From NCBI RefSeq assembly GCF_016859285.1, contig NC_053405.1:3461760-3525759 (forward strand): a DNA stretch of 64,000 nt, in the 5' to 3' direction. Positions 24,711 to 37,400 of the stretch are shown piece by piece; position 1 is the stretch's first letter; every line of letters starts with the position of its first letter. A program made the translations under genes and the position numbers. The DNA is from Xiphias gladius (taxonomy: Eukaryota; Chordata; Actinopteri; Istiophoriformes; Xiphiidae). The notes beneath the pieces were generated by a model, which worked only from the letters and a program-made list of their open reading frames with translations, was not told the DNA's origin and searched no databases.

Positions 24711-26131
24711 ATGAACTCTGAGGTGGATTACGGAGGCTCCGGGAGCAGCGGGAACGGAAAGCTGCGCCAGTGGCTCATCGAGCAGGTGGACTGCGGGAAA
24801 TATCCCGGGCTGGTGTGGGAGAACGACGAGAAGACCATCTTCAGGATACCGTGGAAACACGCCGGGAAGCAGGACTACAACCGGGATGAGGATGCCGCGC
24901 TTTTCAAGGTAAGGGACCCGCGTCCTCGCGTGTCCATCCAGCCAGAACTCAAACAAGAAAAAAGTGAATGCAGGATAGAAAGTGTCCAAAGTGCGGAAAA
25001 AAAATATTATTTCCAAGATTGAAAGTGATGTAAAGGGAGAATCTGAGAAATCCGACAGTTAATATGTTTTTAAATGATCCTCTTCACGACGCATTAACAA
25101 CCCAGGCTCCGCAAGACCAGATAGTTTGAGGGGCTTTAAATTCCGGGGCTTCGCGCCTCGTGTCGTGTAGTAAAGTTCCGTGGGACGCACCGGCCACTGC
25201 TCTGCGTGCGCGAAACGTGCGACCTGAGCCGTTGCTGCAGCCTAACCCGGTGCTCCCCTGGCCCCGTGAACCCGTGTGATCAAACACGTCCGGAAACGCG
25301 CTCCGACAGCCGACGACGACTTCTTTAACGGCCCCCGAAGGTCGCGTTGGACCGGGAAAAAAAAAAAAAACAGGAACCGTTCGCGCGTGAGAGGCTGGAG
25401 CCTGCATGCGTTTGACACTTTCCCATTAAAAAAAAAAAAAAAAAAATTAAAAAGTGACTCAAATACTTGCAGATTCATTTTCAGCTTCCTCTATAAATAA
25501 ACTCTCCAGACCTCGGGCGGATGTCTGCCACCGTGCAAAAAACAAACAAACACAAAACCCCCGAAACCCCCACGTAGTTCTGCAGGACCCGATGGTCCGG
25601 TGCTCTCAGGCCAAACTCCCGAGAGGGTTGTAACGTTGTTTTTTTTTGCCGGGGACTTGTCCGCAGGCCTGGGCGCTGTTTAAGGGCAAGTTTCGGGAGG
25701 GGATCGACAAGCCGGACCCGCCGACCTGGAAGACGCGCCTCCGCTGCGCCCTCAACAAGAGCAACGACTTCGAGGAGCTCGTGGACAGGAGCCAGCTGGA
25801 CATCTCGGACCCGTACAAGGTCTACCGCATCATCCCCGAGGGCGCCAAGAAAAGTCAGTACCCACCCCTCAAGCGTCGCATACACCCGACGGCACAGCTT
25901 TAAACACGAGTGTAAACGACAGCGCAGCACGATGGTTGCAGCCTTAATCTGACCAACAACCAGTTTGTTGAGGTTTTCTTTGTTTGTCTAAAGTGAACTT
26001 TTCTGTGTTGCATTCAGGACCCCGGCAGGAGGACAGTCCCCTGAGTCCGATGAGCTATCAGGTGCACTCCTACCCTGCACTGCAGACCCAGGTGCCTTTC
26101 ATACAATGGAAATCAGTGGGGTGGAGAGTGA

Positions 26132-26170
<39 letters not shown>

Positions 26171-29100
26171 TGAGTGAAAGAGAGAGGGAGGTGGGATCCG
26201 CCAGGTGCCAAGTGAAGGTCATGGGCTCGTTAGCTGTGCTGAAATTAAAAAAAAAGAAAAAAAAAAAATCGTTAGGAAAGTGTCTGAGCTCTCAAGGTGT
26301 GAAACTGTGTTAGCAAGCATTATGAGTGTTCCTATTTTTTACCCCGAGCTCTTAGCTGTCGTGTGTGTTTGTGGCCAGATTTCACATCCCCCACAAACCA
26401 AAGAAATTCTTGACCCAAAGAGTTTGTAAAGGTGTTTGTCTTAAATAATTTCCACGTGTATTTGTTCATTTACCTGCCAGATTGTCTTGATATATTATAT
26501 ATATGTATGTATCAAGCTTTTTTTTTAAAACAACATCTTTAAATTCTCCCTACATGACATCGGAAAAGCTGTGTTAAAGCCTTTTCCACCTTAACAGGAT
26601 TATAATTCTACTCTATCTACTATATATACACTAAACTCCTGTCTCACGTCATTAAAACTCCCACATTCTCAGACACAAAACTGGGGGCAGCCACAAACAC
26701 AGTTCGGCCAGGGGCAGAGTTGGTCGTTAGATGTACCGACGGTGTCCTAACTGAAGTTTCTGTTTATGTAGAGCTACGTCTCAAGACGCGTAGCCGCGTC
26801 GTTTTATTCCGACACGTGACAAGTACTTGGAGCCCACCGGGAGCACGTGAGGCCGACGTGCTGGTGGCTAGCTGACAGAGATGCGCCGTCGGCTGGGGTT
26901 AGCTTCGCGTGCTGAACTGACTGTTTGTGTCTCCGTGTGTGCAGATGCCGCAGTACATGGCCACGCCAGAATGTGGCTGGAGAGACTACTGCCAGGAGCA
27001 GTCCCCGCTGCCGGAGCTGCCCTTCACCCAGTGTCCCTGTCCCCCCCGCAGCCTGCCCTGGCAGGGCCCGTCCATGGAGAACGGTACGGCGCTCAGCGTC
27101 CACGCAGTATACGGGCACCAGCGTCCCTGGCGGTTTCTGTGTTGTACTCACACGTTTCTTCTCTGCTTGTGATAGGATACCAGCTCAGAGCCTCAATTTA
27201 CTCGTACGGCCCTGCTGACAGCCAGCCCCCGCCTTTCACGCTGGACGCCAGCATCAGATCAGCAGAGGCGCTCTCAGGTACTAAAGGACACCCTCACAGG
27301 GCGCTGTGAAATCAGAAGGAGGGGGACTACGGATCCAGATGTCATACTCATCTGAGAGTTACATGTGTTTCACTGTGGCTTTTACACAAAGCCACAGCTT
27401 AAGACCGAGCGTGAAAACATCTTAATGTCTAAACACCTGCAAATCCACCTGCGCAAGATCGTGCTTTTGTTTGTGGCCACGTGCAAAGACAGAGTAGAGA
27501 TGTAGAGATCTAAATTTGAGTTTCAAATCACTGTATGCAGCCTAATTTTTGTCTGTATTCATGCAGACGTCTTTATAAAAGTCTTATCAGTCCAACACCG
27601 CTCTGATATTGGAAGAAACAGTCTCACCGTTGGCATCGAGCACCGTCCACTGCCTGCTCAGCACCATACGGCCGACAAGGTTAGAGACTAGCCGTTGAGG
27701 ACAGGGAACATTTGGCGGCTGAGGAGCCAGATTTTTCTTTCTCGGGAGTCGGTGGAGATTCACCAGGTGGGACAGAAGCGCGACCACCGGCGAACACTCA
27801 TATTGCTCCGCGTCTGCCGGCTGTTAAAAGTCTGCAAATTTTGTAAGCCTGCGATAAGCGCTGGCTGTCTATCCCCGCCTTGTTGGCCAGAAATGAATGA
27901 ATGCGGCTTCCATGAAACTCAGAGGGATGGGCACTGTGGTAGGCCTGATGCAGGCGCTAGGAGCGGTCTAGCTCCAGTAAAATTGGAAGGACATACTATA
28001 GAAGAGCTAGCTAGCGAAGCCAAAGCGGCGACCGGGCTGAAGGAGGCGCTCCCGTTAACTTTTCACAGTTCGAAATCCGGCATGAAAGTTGCTGCGCAGA
28101 TCTGTGAGCTAGCCTCGCAAACGGAACCTCCGAGCTCCCGACACAATGGCTCCAGCGGGCGCCGGCTCCGCGTAACCATTTAACGCAGTCTCGTCTAGTT
28201 TTGTTGAATTCGTTGCTGCGAATTGCTTCTCAGCTACACTTCTGAGCGTGAAAACCGAGTATTGAGTAAGTAATAATGTGAAAAGATGAATGCATCAAAA
28301 TGTAGGAACTGACCTGTTTGATGACCCCTACCCGTGCCCTCCTCTCCTCCATCCAGACTTCCGCCTGCATGTGTCTATATATTTCCGGGACAGTCTGGTG
28401 AGGGAGGTGACCACTTCCAGTCCGGAGGGGTGCCACATCACCCCGTGCTCCCCAGAGGAGAAGCACTACCTGCCGCCAGGAGGTCCTGAGGTGATCCCCC
28501 TGCCCGTGGACAGCCTCTCGGCCCAGAGGAGGGCAGAGGAGTGTCCCCCGAGCCCCCCGTCCACCCTGGAGAGGGGAGTGCTACTGTGGATGGGTGCGGA
28601 TGGACTCTACGCTCGAAGGCTGTGTCAGAGCAGAGTGTACTGGCAGGGAGGACTGTCCCCGTACGGAGACAAGCCCAACAAGCTGGAGAGAGAGGTCCCG
28701 TGCAAACTCCTGCACACCCAGGACTACCTCACAGGTGAGACAGCGGGAACGGAGCTGCGGCTAATGACCCGTTTCAATTAAATGATTACTCCTTTTAATC
28801 CAAAAAAAAATGTTAGAAAAATGTGAAAAGTGACCATCGCAATTTCCAAAAGTCCAGGGCAAACGGCTTGGTTCGTCCGATCAAACAGTCCACAGCCCAA
28901 AGATACGCACAAGATGTTCAGCCCACAGTGAAATGGAACGCCAGACGTTCACAGCTGAGAAGCTGGAACCAAACGTTTGGCATTTTAGTTTGAAAAGTCA
29001 AGAGCGACGGAGATTCAGCATTAAAGCGCGTCGCACAGCTCCTCTCCGGGACACCGTCATCAGCACCGTGTGCTGAGGAGTCAGGCGGCGTAGTTTCATT

Positions 29101-32100
29101 TTAATGGACCTGTGTCGAAGCCGACGCATACGTTCAAAGTGTTTTTTCTGTCAATCAAGCAGGGCTGAGTAACGTTTGACGTTTTTTCGATACCAGTGCC
29201 AACGTGACCCGAGGTTCAGTACCAATGCCAAAATATTTATAATATGCACGAAGCCGAACCTCCCACATGGCCCACAGAACACAAATGAGCTCTGCCTACA
29301 TTCAATAGTCCAAACTACTCAGATCTACAAGTCTGACCAGACTCATCAAAAAAGGTTCAATTTCCGGCCCCGCGATTTGATTAGTCATCTCGGCATCGGA
29401 TTTTCCGAAAAAATAAATACCCGGCAATCTTTGAGAAACCCTTCAACCTGTGTCCAAAACTGCCACGATGGCTGGAACAGACACGTCTTTGCTCTCGTAG
29501 TAAAACACAAAAGACGACGCCGTCATTCTGTATGAAAACATAAAAATAGTGGAAAGAAACGCCAATACTATATACTGACATAGGTGATATATAATTGTAC
29601 ACAACTTGTACAAATTGAGCATGGAGTTGCGTCATCTCTGGCTACTACCTGTGTTAGGAAACGAGTTGCAGCCGGAGACACAGGTGAAGGTTCAGCAGAC
29701 TGAACCTGTTTTTCATTCAGAAGGCTGGAGGTGTCTTTGGTGATCCTGTGGTCTGAAGGTTTTTCAGAGAGTAGTCAATCATTACTCACTGCTCAGAGTA
29801 AGGAAGCAGTGAGGATTTGAGTTGTCCCTGAGAAAAACTACGGCTCATTTATTATAAATGTCTTTGGAAAAACAGAACTGAATAGAAACACACCAACCCC
29901 CCCACACACGCACACACAAACCAAAAAAAAAAGGAAAAAAGTGAACATAACTTAACAACTTGGGCAGAAAAAAAACTTTTTAAGCAGAAATTCATGATGA
30001 GGACACAGTCACATGACTTCTACACAGCCATATGACTTCTACACAGCCATATCATCTCCTCCCACAGCCCAGCTGTGTAAGCCTGACAGCTAATGGTATT
30101 TGCATACATGGTGTGACCAGGACTTTCCGTTCGAATCACCCCCAAAGGTCATGCCACTTCAAGCGAAATTCTTCTGAAATCATTTGAATCTGCCAGTTAA
30201 GTCGCATTTCAGATATCAAACCTAATAATAGTGCACTGACGTCTGTTTCCCCAACGATCAGAGATCCAGAGTTACGGGCTCCATGGTCGGCCGCTGCCTC
30301 GTTTCCAGGTCCTGCTGAGTTTCGGAGACGAGTGTCTGGACCCGCAGAGACAAAGACGGACCCTCACTGTCCAGGTGACTGCCCCCAACTGTAACACTAG
30401 CGTCTGCCTCCATTTTACACCACCGCTCAATTCATGAGCCCCACGGTACCTCATAGTACCTCCTACAAATTCAGATCCTGAGGTCTTGAGCTCGGTGAAA
30501 CACAATATTTGCTGGGAGGCTGTGAGGTCAAATCGGTATCATGGTTAATAAAATCCAAACGAAATGGCCGGAGGTTAAGTATTGAAACTTTAAAGTATAG
30601 TCTGAAAGGTGAAAAATGGGATTTGAAAGTTAAAACCTCAGATTTGAGAGTCTGTTTGAACTTCTCCGCACTCATAATGTTCAACAATAGCCACATCCAG
30701 ACCTCTGAATCACTGCTCACATCTGGATTTTTTTTTTTTTTTTTCCACTGATTTAGAGTGAAAATGAAGGAGGAAGTCAGTCTGATTGTCGGGCTTATTT
30801 AACACACCCCCGTCTGAAAGAATCAGATCTGCTATTTCGGCTTTGGCGTGACTGGATTTCTGGTACAAGTGTGAAACTGGGAAAATCTGAAACCCAGGAA
30901 GTAAAAAAAAACAAAAAAAAAACAAAAAAACCCAGAAACAACCAAACAAGCCCAAAAATCTGACGGCTAACGAGTTACGCTCCAGCCTTTCTTGGCTGCT
31001 GCGGCTACTGTTATAGCCTGATAATCAGGTTGACGTTACCGGTTTGTTTTTTTGACTTCATTCCTCAGTCTGACACTGCTGATTTCTGGGTTTTCGGGGG
31101 GGGGGGGGGTGTATTATTTCACCCTGACCGCTCAGTAGAGAGAAACGTAATCGTCCCACTCGTCATCTTCGGTCGACACAGAAGCCGCAGTAACAGTTGC
31201 TAGAAGCGGTTGTTTTTCACGTCGATTCAGGAAATATGCCGATTGTTGTTACAGCAATGAGTCAATTATTCAATCTGCAGTGATTAAGTAATTTTTTTAA
31301 GCAAAAATAACAAACATTCCCTTATTGCAGCTTCTCCATTAGACGGATTTACTGCTTTTCTTTCCTTTTTGATAGCAAACTCAATATTTTTAGGTTTTGG
31401 AGTGTTGGCCAGGTAAAACAAGAAAACCGATGCCATCACCCTGGGTGGTAGGAGACTGTAATGGGTATTTTTCCACTATCTTTAATTATTTCTATTATTT
31501 TATAACCTTAAAAATTTACGGATTAAAGAAGAAAATAATCGGCAGACTGAAGAGTAATGAAAAGCCGATTCGAGATAGATCTGATTTCAGAGCTACCCCC
31601 TTTCAAAAAGGCTGAAAGAGCTGATTTTAACCACTGAAATGAGTGCTTCAAAAAACACAAAAAACCAAAAATGTTTCATCTTACTTAAAGGTCCACTTAC
31701 TAGCTTTTCTCCAGAGCTTTCAACCACATCTCACGATCACCCTCAACGATTGGAGTTTGTTCATCCGACCCCGATAACAGGTACCTGTCATCACACGACC
31801 AAAGTTTCATAGTTCCGCACCATCTCCGTGACAAACGGGCAAACTCCATCCATGAGTCACAGCTGAAAGGCCTGGAAAAAGCAAGTAAATGGACCTTTAG
31901 GTCCAAGATTTGTTGTTGAACCTGAATTTACAGTTGTGAAACGCTGCACTAACAGACTTCCAAGTTTTATTTTTAACACTTTCAAATCCCATTTTTCACT
32001 TTTGAAACCCTACTTTAAACTTTCAAAACTTACTTTTTAGTTTCTTAGAGAAACTAAGGATTTCTCAGGACTAAAGATTTGAGCTCAAAGAAAAACTATC

Positions 32101-32326
32101 TATAGTGGAAAATGGTGCCAGATCAAAGCCTTTGGCTGACCTGTCTGACCTTGCTGTGCCGCAGGTGGAGCCGCTGTTCGCCAGGCAGCTCCTGTACTAC
32201 GCCCAGCAGACGGGCGGCCACTACTACCGCAGCTACGAGCACCCGGGGGTCACGGACCACATAAACACCTCGGAGGACTACCAGAGGGCCATCACACACC
32301 ACCACAGCAGCAGCATGCAGGAGTGA
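24711..32326 (+). CDS. irf4: Interferon regulatory factor 4, complete coding region
   Basis: IRF4 is a lymphoid and pigment-cell transcription factor that binds ISRE sites and, with PU.1 or BATF/JUN, composite sites in the nucleus (known). Coding exons: 24711-24908, 25667-25853, 26018-26091, 26945-27083, 27176-27277, 28357-28734, 30262-30374, 32165-32326; 450 aa versus 451 in human. All junctions are GT-AG and phases agree. The DNA-binding domain spans about residues 15-125, with the tryptophan pentad at W21, W36, W48, W68 and W87 and recognition residues around R92-K97. A Pro/Gln-rich linker covers about 130-230. The IRF-association domain covers about 234-400, with LHVSIYFRDSLV, TTSSPEGC, LERGVLLWMGADGLYARR and LPRFQVLLSFG. 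The C-terminal helix region has ARQLLYYAQQ and ends SSSMQE. IRF8 is the nearest alternative, but the linker, length and neighbours (DUSP22, EXOC2) favour IRF4. Which teleost copy (4a or 4b) is not decided. Confidence 0.97.
26134..26168 (+). repeat. (TG)n microsatellite, IRF4 intron
   Basis: About seventeen TG units within the intron after the exon at 26018-26091, only about 45 bases beyond its donor site. Confidence 0.9.
27590..28190 (+). repeat. Dispersed repeat with an incidental open frame, IRF4 intron
   Basis: Contains GGGAACATTTGGCGGCTGAG, GAGCCAGATTTTTCTTTCTC and GGGAGTCGGTGGAGATTCAC, text I recognise from a repeat common in percomorph genomes. Its right half (27900-28190) is CpG-rich and GC-richer than the flanking intron. 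A 162-codon open frame at 27695-28183 has no recognisable domain and no splice support. Confidence 0.5.
28836..28990. repeat. Diverged fragment of the CTGCAACTAACGA-type repeat
   Basis: Contains AGCCCAAAGATA, AAGATGTTCAGCC and AGAAGCTGGAACCAAACGTT, matching the internal text of the element at 5922-6124. Terminal sequences are not clear, so this is a partial, old copy in the IRF4 intron after 28734. Confidence 0.45.
30577..30635 (+). repeat. Left arm of a long-range inverted repeat, last IRF4 intron
   Basis: Includes GAAAAATGGGATTTGAAAG. The reverse complement is found at about 31971-32034 (CTTTCAAATCCCATTTTTC), about 1.3 kb away in the same intron. Confidence 0.7.
31685..31899. repeat. Short inverted-terminal-repeat element (MITE-like), last IRF4 intron
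   Basis: The left end TAAAGGTCCACTTACTAGC and the reverse complement of the right end TAAAGGTCCATTTACTTGC match over about 19 bases with two differences, and similarity continues inward for about 20 more. The element is about 215 bases long with no open frame. It resembles a miniature DNA transposon; target-site duplications are not obvious. Confidence 0.65.
31971..32034 (+). repeat. Right arm of a long-range inverted repeat, last IRF4 intron
   Basis: Complementary partner of 30577-30635. It ends about 130 bases before the final IRF4 coding exon. Confidence 0.7.
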
Positions 32327-32635
32327 ACCGTGTGGGTTCAAGTGACTGTTGAAAACCTCCAGGTGCAGCAATGGCTCTTCACACGGGCGATGAGGAAACC
32401 CCCGAGACGGGAGGGGGGAAAGTTGGGACGGTTTTATACGTAAAATGATGGACACGTAGTGACAGAGCCCAGCAGGGCCTGTGTGTGGTTGAAAACAAAT
32501 TTGCAGTGATTTTATTTTTCCCTTACCATACCTTCAGGGGACCTTGAATATTTTTCTATACTTACCATGCAAACAAAACTGACAGCTTAGTTGATTGTAC
32601 TATAGAAAACCGTAAGTTAAAATTTTTGTGCCTTA

Positions 32636-32641
32636 AATAAA
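32636..32641 (+). promoter_or_regulatory. IRF4 polyadenylation signal
   Basis: Canonical AATAAA 310 bases after the IRF4 stop codon on the correct strand. It is the first such hexamer after the stop, so the 3' UTR is probably short, ending near 32660; longer forms cannot be excluded. Confidence 0.6.
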
Positions 32642-32734
32642 CCGTTAGACGTTTTGGAAAGCACGCTCATTCTCTTTTCCTTCCGAGAGTTGGGTGAGAG
32701 GATTGAAATAACTCTCTTACCGGTCCCATTAAAT

Positions 32735-33225
32735 GTAAGGCTACGGCCAGCAGCTGTTTAGCTTAGCTTAGCTTAGCCTAGCGTAAAGACTGGAAGCGTG
32801 GGGGAAACCAGCTAGCACGCCCTCGGTCCAGAGCTAACAAAATCCACCTACCAGCACCTCTCAAGCTCACAGTCTAACACGTTACCTTTGGTTTGTTCAA
32901 TCTGTGCAAAATCCGAAGCGTAAAAAAACGGCAGTCCTGTCTTTTACGGGGTTGGGGGGGGGTTTACCCGGGGCAAACTGTTTGGCTGTTTGAGTCCTGG
33001 CACCGAACCGCCACGTAAAGCACCCCGTACTTGTTCTTAGAGCCTGTTCCATCCGTACAAAGACCCTAACGACACGTAACGTGTTAATTACCGGACTTCA
33101 CAAGTGCCGGGAGGCAGATTTTTTTTTTTTTTACCCTGGGACAGAGCCCGGCTAGCTGTTTCCCTCTACCTCCCGTCGTTATGCCAAACTAAGCCAACGG
33201 GCCACCGGCTAAAGCTTCAACACGC
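32735..33225. repeat. Large imperfect fold-back element 3' of IRF4
   Basis: Left arm (about 32735-32910) begins AAGGCTACGGCCAGCAGCTG and runs through TTAGCTTAGC, GACTGGAAGCG, AAACCAGCTAGC and ATCCACCTACCAGCACCTCT to AACACGTTAC. Right arm (about 33050-33225) carries the same words in reverse complement: AACGTGTTAATT, CACAAGTGCCGGGAGGCAGA, GGCTAGCTGTTTCCCTC and AAGCCAACGGGCCACCGGC. A spacer of about 140 bases with a G-run separates them. This is a teleost fold-back repeat I recognise, with no coding capacity. Confidence 0.75.
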
Positions 33226-34109
33226 GTGGGATCGATCCTCTCATCTAACGCCCGGCAAGAAGGCCAGCGAGCATGTTTTCCAAAAGTGTGTAACTACTTC
33301 TTTCAGAACTCTTTTTTTTTTTTACATTTTACTTGTAAATATTTTAGATTTTTCTGTTGCTAGGAGACACTATCACCACCATTTAGTAAATTATGAATGA
33401 AGTCTTGTGCCTGGCCGCGTTTATTAGAGAAGCTCTCAGGGAGATGATTTTAGATAAGCTTTTTCTACTCAACAATTTTGTGACAAATAGTTCAGTTCCA
33501 TGATACATTTCTCAACTGAAGTGTCATACGTGAGATCCGAGAAGGAGTCAAAGTGAATGTTTAGAGCTCTTTTTTTTTTTCTTTTTTTGCCTTGAAAGTG
33601 CACATTTCTGTTCTGAAAAACAATAAATGGCTGAAGTGTAAAGAGTGACGACCTCTTGTTCATAAGTGTGCGAGCTCCACAGGTAACGTCAGTGCTACGC
33701 GTGCACGTCTGAACAGGAAGTGTGGTTCAGATGCAGGATGAGGCTGGTTAATCAAACGCTTCGTTATCACAAACAATATGATGACATCACGAGGGGAGGA
33801 GAGGGAGGAAGAGGTCGGCCACGCTTTCCGCGCTGCGCTTAAGAGAAAGCCTTCCTGGTTTCTGCTCATAGATTAGAGTCTTGTTTCCACTTCCATGGAA
33901 AACAATCACAAAAACCCCACAGATACACTTGTCACAGCTGTGAAATAATTTACAAGAAGAGCAAGGAAGATGTCATCGCTTGATAAGGCTGCTTTTGAAA
34001 AACAATTCAGAGTTACTCTGAAAGCCACTGCCTACTGCCTGTCAGCACGCAGAGGGCTTCGAACTTTAATATGAACCCGCACACAGCTGACAGATGTTGT
34101 AAACTACAC

Positions 34110-34420
34110 TCGAGCTGCAACTGATGCTCATTTTCTCTATCGATTACTGTGTTAATTAGAGCTTCAATTAATCACAATATCCCGGGGCCCAAGGTGACAT
34201 CTTCAAATTGCTCGTTCTTCCTCAATATCCCAAAGATGTTATATTATTGTTATATTTATTACAATAAAAACCACAGAAAGGCAGCAAATCCTCACATTTT
34301 TATTTGAACGTTAGTTTGTGCCGTTCCTTTTTTCTTTGCTAAATTACTTTAACAACTGATTACCCTCAGAACTTACGTCCACTAATTTTCCATCAACTGA
34401 CCCATCGGATTTACCAAACG
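34110..34420. repeat. Dispersed repeat fragment (CTGCAACTAACGA family)
   Basis: Contains GAGCTGCAACTGATG, TTTTCTCTATCGATTACTG and CCCAAGGTGACATCTTCAAA, matching the family seen at 5129-6124. Diverged, no coding content. Confidence 0.55.
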
Positions 34421-37400
34421 ACCACTTCAGCCGTCGCAGCACACGCTTGGTCAACGCTTAAAACAGAGCAAATGGCGATATTCTGTATTCATATTGTCAA
34501 CTAACACCGTAGAAAGACCAAAACCAACAGTGAAATGGTCAGTAAGTGTGGTGTGTCTGTCCCGAGCCTGACATACTTTACTCCTCTGTGCCACTGAGCT
34601 CCCTCGTTACCATAAACACGGACACTCACTAGTTTATTTTGACTCAATCCCGCACACACACCGTCCTGCTGCCGGAAATGCTCACTTGAGCAGCGAATAT
34701 AGATTCATGGGCCACTGGAAACGGCGCCCAACAAAATGCACCGTTTCTTCCTTTTTGAGTAACTTTTTGAAAACCTACAGCGGCCCCTGGTTTTCGGGAA
34801 TTACCGAGCCTTTTTAAAAACACAAAATTCTACATCTGAAAGCGTTTTTAAAAAAAAAAAAGTTTTCCATCTTTGGTAAGAACCATAGGCTTTGGAGGTT
34901 AGTACCACAAAATGGGAAGGGAAGTCAGAAAGAACAGAGACTAACAAGTTGTTGGTTTTGGTCTTTTTTGGATAATTTGTTTACGATTCATAACATATTA
35001 AAAATATCAGTGGCCTTATTCTTGAAGTATTTAAGATCCTGAAATGTACCAGTAATCTACCAGGGCACTTCCAGGGCCATTTGGACTGATCTTGTGGAAG
35101 CACATTGTCTAGCTTCAGCTAATGGAGTTTAAAGGAGTTTACGGTGATGATGAAAAAACCAAACACCACTTTATTAGTAACTGTCCTGCTCTTTTGTGGA
35201 ACACGACAATGTTGGAAGAGTCCGTGCTCGCCGAGGGAGAAAAGAAAAACAAACGTGCAATATGTTTTTGGCAGATCGTGAACAAACATGTTGCAGTTTT
35301 TTCTACAGCAGGTGGGTCCTTGAATGTCGTCTGTTACCTCAAGAGAAAACATCTTTTTGTACTTTTCACAAAGGGGAGAAGCTGGATCCCATGAGTCATC
35401 GCTCCAGTTTTAAGAATTTCGCAGAAAGTCGCCAAGAACTCTTCCTGTGGACTGGAGGATGAGATATAAACAGAAAGTAAATGACAGTCTAGCAAAATAC
35501 AACCGTAATAATATAAAATAGGTTTTCATAGGAGAAGTTACGATTGTTGACATATACTGTGCATCAATAAACGCTTAAAAAATGTTCTCTTGCTGAGGCT
35601 CACAACTGTTTATTAAACCTTTATGTGGTGCTTATAAATGCTAACCCCGAAAATGTGACATATATAAATAGGGCAACCCCCTAATGCCACAAATTTCCAG
35701 CGTGAAATCTTTTGTGCTTCTGACTCATCCTGCCACATTTTTATAAGCCCAGCTGCACGACTACATCTGCCTCAAAAACAGTCAAACCTGCTCGACAATC
35801 AAGGTGAGTACCGTCGCATGTTCTCTGATGTGTCAGAGTTCTCCTTCCTTTTAATTACCCACTCATGGTGAAGAAAAATGACATCAAAGTTGAAATGTTT
35901 TTGCAAGTTCTGTCATTCGGCCTCCTGAATGGAACAGAGCTAATGGTGAACAAAAATACAAAACTCCCCCTTCTCACCTCTGTTACTGTAAACAGAAAGC
36001 TGGCAGAGAACGGATAAGGTTTTGGGCTTTGAACTTATTTTGTGAATGAATCCGTGGGAGGGCAGAGAGCTAAGTTTAGAACACAGAGAATCAAAACAAC
36101 TCCTGTCTGCCCTGTATGGCTTTCCCCTACATGTAAATTGGAAACCAAGAAAGAAAAAAAAAAGAAAAAAGGCCTGAGTTGCATGAATGTAGACAACAAC
36201 ATAAAGTTGTAGCCAAAAGACGACCGATGGGTAGCTGGTGCCTTGATAGCTGAGATTCAGTGGGTGAATTCATCTGCCCTGAGATAACCCCTCAAAACTT
36301 GTAAAACTTTCTCATGTGAGCTGCGGGTGTGTCACCGTCTGTCTCCTCTCCCAGAGTGACTAGACCTGCCATAACCGTACCGTGCAGTCCCTACACCCAC
36401 AACCATAATGACACTTTCTTTTGTCACCATCTTCCTCTCAGATGCTGCAGCCTCTGCCGCTCGCTGCCCTGAATAACGGCCTGCCGTGTCCCCCACCCTG
36501 CACACGCCCTGCGCTCACTCTCCTCCCAGAGAGCCACACGTTGACTTGCCAGACGGCATGACTGAACTGGTGAGCTGGAGCTTCTAGAGATGAATGCGTA
36601 AAACCCGCTAAGTTGAACCGTGGTGCGAGCAAACCGACTGTATGCAAATGTGCACTAATGCACAACGGGTGTCTGGGCATTCATCCTGGGTGTGACAGGT
36701 TTGAAGACTAGACAGGATTATTTTGCAGATTATTTGATTACGTATACGTTTTTGAAACCGTAGCTTACGAGGGCCTCTGTGTGTTCAAAGAGGCACCGCG
36801 TATACAAGCGTCTTTAACACCCCGGGGACTTGATTGCTCTGCTCACAATTTTGTCCGTAGTCTCGTTCTGCGCAGGTGCTGGATGAGTGACGAGAAATTT
36901 GAACTAAGCCAACAAGTGTTTTTAGATTTACGTCACGAAACGATGCAATCAAATATAGGAATACCACAAACTACGGTATTAAAGTACTACAGAGTTTAAT
37001 GAGCGTCTCTTTAACAGAGATGCTCATTCAAGGTTGGATCTGATGAATTTTAGGCAAAGCAACACAACATCGTGCACGATACAGTGATGATCATTTTTCA
37101 CAACAATGCTTTTTTATTACACAGTCTTTAATAATACAGACATGTCTTCGTATTGGGCACACAAAGAATTCGTGGTGAATGCAAAATGACTTCCTCAACC
37201 GAGCGGAACCATGTTCCCTGTGTTGGTTAGTTCACAGGACTTCTGAAAAACGTGGAATTTGGTGGGAGGCAAGGCTGTGGGCCACGGACTAAGGGATTAG
37301 TCTTTATGTTTATTTAGATGTGCTGCTTTAATCTGCCAAAATCTGCCGTTTCTTAAGATTCGGTTTTCTCTGGATCAGCAGGATTTTCTATTACTTTTTT

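Noticed and set aside
24555-25022. 155-codon frame as the full IRF4 first coding exon with an earlier start
   Set aside because: A good acceptor before 24669 and the ATG at 24711 fit the family; the upstream part lies in a GT/G-rich intron and the end runs past the donor at 24908.
27695-28183. 162-codon plus-strand open frame in an IRF4 intron as a new gene
   Set aside because: No recognisable domain, lies in repeat-like sequence, no splice context, and the surrounding intron is fully accounted for by IRF4 exons.
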